A stretch of DNA of 64,000 nt from the NCBI RefSeq assembly GCF_000612505.1, contig NZ_CP004078.1, positions 3,697,252 to 3,761,251 of the forward strand. The letters run 5' to 3'. Below the pieces are notes generated by a model, which saw nothing but the letters and a program-made list of their open reading frames with translations, was not told where the DNA came from and searched no databases. Made by a program: the position numbers and the translations under genes. Positions 61,141 to 64,000 of the stretch are shown here, in pieces. Positions within the stretch are counted from its first letter, which is position 1, and every line of letters begins with the position of its first letter. Origin of the DNA: Paenibacillus sabinae T27 (lineage in GTDB: Bacteria > Bacillota > Bacilli > Paenibacillales > Paenibacillaceae).

Positions 61141-62238
61141 TCACCTCGCATAACGGGATAAGTTTAGTAGAATGCCGAGCGCCGTAAGCATCAGCGTCAG
61201 CGAAGAGCCGCCATAGCTGATCAGCGGCAGCGTAATGCCCGTGACCGGCATCATGCCGATGACCACGCCGATGTTGATGACGACCTGCACGGCCACCATG
61301 CAGACGATTCCGACGGCCAGATAGCTGCCGAAACGGTCCGGCAGGCTCATCGCCACCCTCATTCCCCGCCAGATCAGGATAAGGAACAGGGTGAGGACCG
61401 CAAGTCCGCCGATAAAACCCAGCTCCTCGGCCAGGATGGAAAATATAAAGTCCGTCTGCGGCTCAGGCACATAGCTGTATTTCTGCCGGCTCATGCCAAG
61501 CCCAAGTCCTCCAAGCCCTCCGGGGCCGATCGCATACAAGGACTGGATGATCTGATACCCCTTGCCAAGCGGGTCGGACCAGGGATCAAGGAACGCGGTA
61601 ATCCGCTGAATCCGGTATGGGGCCGCGGCGACAAGTGCTGCAAATCCCGCGACTCCCGCCGCTCCGAGTCCGAGAAGATGCTTCATTCTTGCCCCGGCGG
61701 TAAAGACCATCATCAGAGTCGCCCCCATCATCACCGTTCCTGTGCCAAGATCGGGCTGAAGCATAATGAGTCCGAAGGCTGTCCCGATCAAGGCCAGCGG
61801 CGGCAGAAGGCCCCGCGTGAACGAAGTGATGTCGTAATCCTCGCGGCTCAGCCAGTTCGCCAGATAGAGAATCATCCCCATCTTCATGAATTCGGAGGGC
61901 TGGATGCCGAAAGAGCTGATGCCCAGCCAGCTTCGCGCGCCGCCGCGAACGACTCCGATTCCGGGAATCAATACAATCACAAGCAGCACGAAGCAGACGA
62001 TAAGCGCCGGCCGGGACAGCCTCTTCAGGACCCGGTATTCCACATTGGCAGTAAAGAACATGGCGGCAAGACCAAGGGCGGCAAAGAGCAGCTGTCTTTT
62101 GACAAAATAAAAAGAATCGCCATAATTGCGAAAGCCCAGCACGGAGCCCGCACTGTACACCATAATCATGCCTATGGCCAGCAGCGCCAGAATCGGAATC
62201 AGCAGCCAGATATCCGGCGCGGGACGGGTCTTGTTCAT
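61141..62238 (-). CDS. SEDS peptidoglycan glycosyltransferase SpoVE/FtsW
   Basis: 365-residue SEDS protein with about ten helices that polymerises glycan strands with a partner class B PBP. Motifs: MIMVYSAGSVL; ARSWLGISSFGIQPSEFMKM with the essential region after it; LQPDLGTGTVMM (catalytic Asp); PLGKGYQIIQSLYAIGPGG; ISYGGSSLT at the end. In B. subtilis the gene in this place is spoVE (spore cortex), while ftsW lies elsewhere. By synteny it is spoVE-like, but the sequence alone does not decide. The chosen ATG follows AGAGGTG. Confidence 0.93.
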   Translation of the reverse strand: MNKTRPAPDIWLLIPILALLAIGMIMVYSAGSVLGFRNYGDSFYFVKRQLLFAALGLAAMFFTANVEYRVLKRLSRPALIVCFVLLVIVLIPGIGVVRGGARSWLGISSFGIQPSEFMKMGMILYLANWLSREDYDITSFTRGLLPPLALIGTAFGLIMLQPDLGTGTVMMGATLMMVFTAGARMKHLLGLGAAGVAGFAALVAAAPYRIQRITAFLDPWSDPLGKGYQIIQSLYAIGPGGLGGLGLGMSRQKYSYVPEPQTDFIFSILAEELGFIGGLAVLTLFLILIWRGMRVAMSLPDRFGSYLAVGIVCMVAVQVVINIGVVIGMMPVTGITLPLISYGGSSLTLMLTALGILLNLSRYAR

Positions 62239-62289
62239 GAGGAGCACACCTCTTGCATCGTAGTGGAGGCTTATCCATCACCCCCCTAC

Positions 62290-63711
62290 TTACAGATTAT
62301 GCACCGCCTCTTTAAAAATACGCCCGCGCTCCTCATAGGATGTGAACATGTCCCAGCTCGCGCAGGCGGGAGAGAGCAGAACCACATCTCCCTCTTCGGC
62401 GAGAGCGGCGGCTTCCCGCACGGCCTGCTTCAGCACCGAGGCGGCACTGTCTCCATTATCGACCGTGACAACCGTCTTTAATCCGGCAAGCTTCGCGACA
62501 TGCGCAAGCTTGTCCTTCGTCTGTCCAAGCGCCACCAGCGCTTTGACGCGTCCCTCAAGGACCGGGACCAGCTCCAGATAGTCGGAGCCGCGGTCAAGCC
62601 CTCCGGCGATCAGCACGATCGGCTGGCGGAACGAAGCCAGCGCCATGGATGTCGCCTTGGCGTTGGTCGCCTTGGAGTTGTTGTAATACGCCGCGCCGCC
62701 CTTGGCCTCGACATACTCCAGCCGGTGCTCCACGCCCCGGAACGAAGCGATCGTTCCGGCGAGGCCCGCAGGGTCCGCTCCGGCAGCAATGGAGATGGCG
62801 CAGGCGGCCAGCGCATTTTCCACGTTAAAGCGGCCCGGGAGTCCGATAGAGTCCACCTCGGCGATTACAATCTCGCTCTCCGAATAGTCTCGGTAGACAA
62901 TAACTCGTTTCAGATCGTCCTCGGTGCCCGTTACGTAGGAGGGACGTACAAACACGCCCTGCACCAGTTCCTCCGTCATCGAAAAGGGCAAAATCATGCC
63001 CTTCATATAAGGCACAAGCTCTCTGCAGTATGAATCGTCCCAGTTCAGCACGGCCGTGTCGCTCACACCCTGATTCGCAAACAGCTTGGCTTTGGAAGAT
63101 ACGTAATCGCTCAAATCGCCGTGATAGTCAAGGTGAGTTTCGGCCACATTCAACAGGCAGCCTACTTTTGGCCGGAAATCTTCCGTACCTTTAAGCTGAA
63201 AGCTGCTCAGCTCCACCACCATCCAGTTATCCGCCGTTGCTTCCTGCGCCGCTTGTGTCAGAGGAGTGCCGATATTTCCGGCCACAATCGGGTTCATACC
63301 GGCGGCTTCCAGCATTTTCCCAACCCAGGTGGTTGTGGTTGTCTTGCCGTTGGACCCGGTTATGCCGATGATCGGCGCCGCGCACAGATGATAGGCGACC
63401 TCCACCTCCGTCACCACTTCGATACCCAGTTCAAGCGCTCGCTTTACAGGCGGAACGCTGTAGGGAATTCCGGGATTTTTAACAACGAGCTTGATACCTT
63501 CGTGGATGAGTCCTTCCGGGTGCCCTCCGCATATAACAGAAATTCCCAAAGACTCCAGTTCGGAAGCTTCGGGACATTGTTCTCTTTCTTTTTTGTCGTT
63601 CACCGTGACAACGGCGCCATGCTCATGCAGCACCTTGGCCACCTGAACGCCGCTCTTGGCAAGCCCAAGAACGACGATTTGTTCACCGCGGTACATATCC
63701 GGATGTTTCAT
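62290..63711 (-). CDS. murD: UDP-N-acetylmuramoylalanine--D-glutamate ligase
   Basis: 473-residue Mur ligase adding D-Glu to the stem peptide. N-terminal Rossmann (GEQIVVLGLAKSGVQVAKVL), ATP site GITGSNGKTTTTTWVGKML at about 115-133, mid-domain NVAETHLDYHGDL, and FRGVEHRLEYVEAKGGAAYY, NNSKATN. C-terminal domain ends LLSPACASWDMFTSYEERG. The start is 3 bases after the mraY stop. Confidence 0.97.
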   Translation of the reverse strand: MKHPDMYRGEQIVVLGLAKSGVQVAKVLHEHGAVVTVNDKKEREQCPEASELESLGISVICGGHPEGLIHEGIKLVVKNPGIPYSVPPVKRALELGIEVVTEVEVAYHLCAAPIIGITGSNGKTTTTTWVGKMLEAAGMNPIVAGNIGTPLTQAAQEATADNWMVVELSSFQLKGTEDFRPKVGCLLNVAETHLDYHGDLSDYVSSKAKLFANQGVSDTAVLNWDDSYCRELVPYMKGMILPFSMTEELVQGVFVRPSYVTGTEDDLKRVIVYRDYSESEIVIAEVDSIGLPGRFNVENALAACAISIAAGADPAGLAGTIASFRGVEHRLEYVEAKGGAAYYNNSKATNAKATSMALASFRQPIVLIAGGLDRGSDYLELVPVLEGRVKALVALGQTKDKLAHVAKLAGLKTVVTVDNGDSAASVLKQAVREAAALAEEGDVVLLSPACASWDMFTSYEERGRIFKEAVHNL

Positions 63712-63714
63712 TAT

Positions 63715-64000
63715 CTACAACCCCTTGCTGATATAAAGTCCCAGACCGGCCAGCACGATGCCTACCGCCCAGAAGGTAATGACTACACGCCATTCCGACC
63801 ATCCGCCAAGCTCGAAGTGATGATGGATCGGGCTCATGCGGAAAATGCGTTTGCCGCGCGTCTTGAAGGACGCAACCTGCAGGATAACCGACAGCATTTC
63901 GATGACAAACACGCCGCCGATCACAACAAACAGCAGCTCTGTTTTGGTAACAATCGCAATGGCACCGATCGCGCCGCCAATGCCAAAGGAACCGAAATCG
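63715..64000 (-). CDS. mraY: Phospho-N-acetylmuramoyl-pentapeptide transferase MraY (partial, C-terminal)
   Basis: The last 94 residues of MraY. The frame is open to the window end, and the part before the first ATG ([20 protein letters not shown]) is also MraY-like, so the gene starts outside. HHH motif [20 protein letters not shown], needed for activity, and a final helix ([16 protein letters not shown]). Makes lipid I. Directly followed by murD. Confidence 0.97.
   Translation of the reverse strand, partial: DFGSFGIGGAIGAIAIVTKTELLFVVIGGVFVIEMLSVILQVASFKTRGKRIFRMSPIHHHFELGGWSEWRVVITFWAVGIVLAGLGLYISKGL

Overview
The window reads as chromosome of a spore-forming, low-to-mid GC Bacillota, most likely a Paenibacillus. 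The grounds are: a B. subtilis-like order of division and sporulation genes (mraY-murD-spoVE/ftsW-murG ... divIB-ftsA-ftsZ-spoIIGA-sigE-sigG-ylmC/D/E-sepF-ylmG-ylmH-divIVA-ileS ... lspA-rluD-pyr operon); an LL-diaminopimelate aminotransferase; YesM/YesN-type two-component systems next to LplB/LplC-type sugar transporters; and a WGxxGxxG small protein. Nearly everything is on the minus strand. This assignment rests on gene content and order only.

Layout. (1) 1-10.4 kb and 10.7-19.3 kb: two sugar-uptake clusters, visibly more AT-rich than the right half. Each has a YesM-like histidine kinase, a YesN-like AraC-type response regulator, two CUT1 permeases, one or two solute-binding lipoproteins and a 427-residue cytoplasmic GH13 enzyme. 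A LacI-type regulator runs off the left edge. No ATPase is encoded, so a shared MsmX-type ATPase elsewhere is expected. (2) 19.4-23.1 kb: an AT-rich recombination and regulation module abutting the 3' end of tRNA-Leu(TAA). It has two near-identical 66-68 aa sigma-region-2-like proteins flanking a sigma-region-4 protein, an excisionase-like protein and a tyrosine integrase. It looks like the regulatory end of a Tn916-type element without conjugation genes. (3) 23.2-28.7 kb: an accessory/sporulation stretch with a WGxxGxxG protein, a YolD-like protein, a lipoprotein, a NucB-type nuclease, an ASCH protein, three small ORFs, a truncated surface-protein fragment, spore transglutaminase Tgl, and tRNA-Ile2 and tRNA-fMet genes. 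(4) 28.8-38.1 kb: the pyrimidine operon pyrR-pyrB-pyrC-carA-carB-pyrF-pyrE with sigma-A promoter, PyrR-binding leader and attenuator. (5) 38.1-43.3 kb: dapL, rluD, lspA, a YlyA/YteA-type DksA-like gene and two small genes. (6) 43.4-47.4 kb: ileS behind an Ile T-box leader. Between the T-box terminator and ileS sits a 486-bp GC-rich element with 61-nt terminal inverted repeats. (7) 47.4-64 kb: divIVA, ylm genes, sigG, sigE, spoIIGA, ftsZ, ftsA, divIB, murA (in the place murB takes in B. subtilis), murG, spoVE/ftsW, murD and the 3' part of mraY.

How it works together. The left clusters sense and import sugars or oligosaccharides and probably process them with GH13 enzymes inside the cell. The right half makes peptidoglycan precursors, builds the Z-ring and runs the sigma-E/sigma-G sporulation switch, with pyrimidine synthesis and lipoprotein maturation alongside. 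The points most worth a second look are the split-sigma-like gene trio in the integrated element and the inverted-repeat element lodged in the ileS leader.
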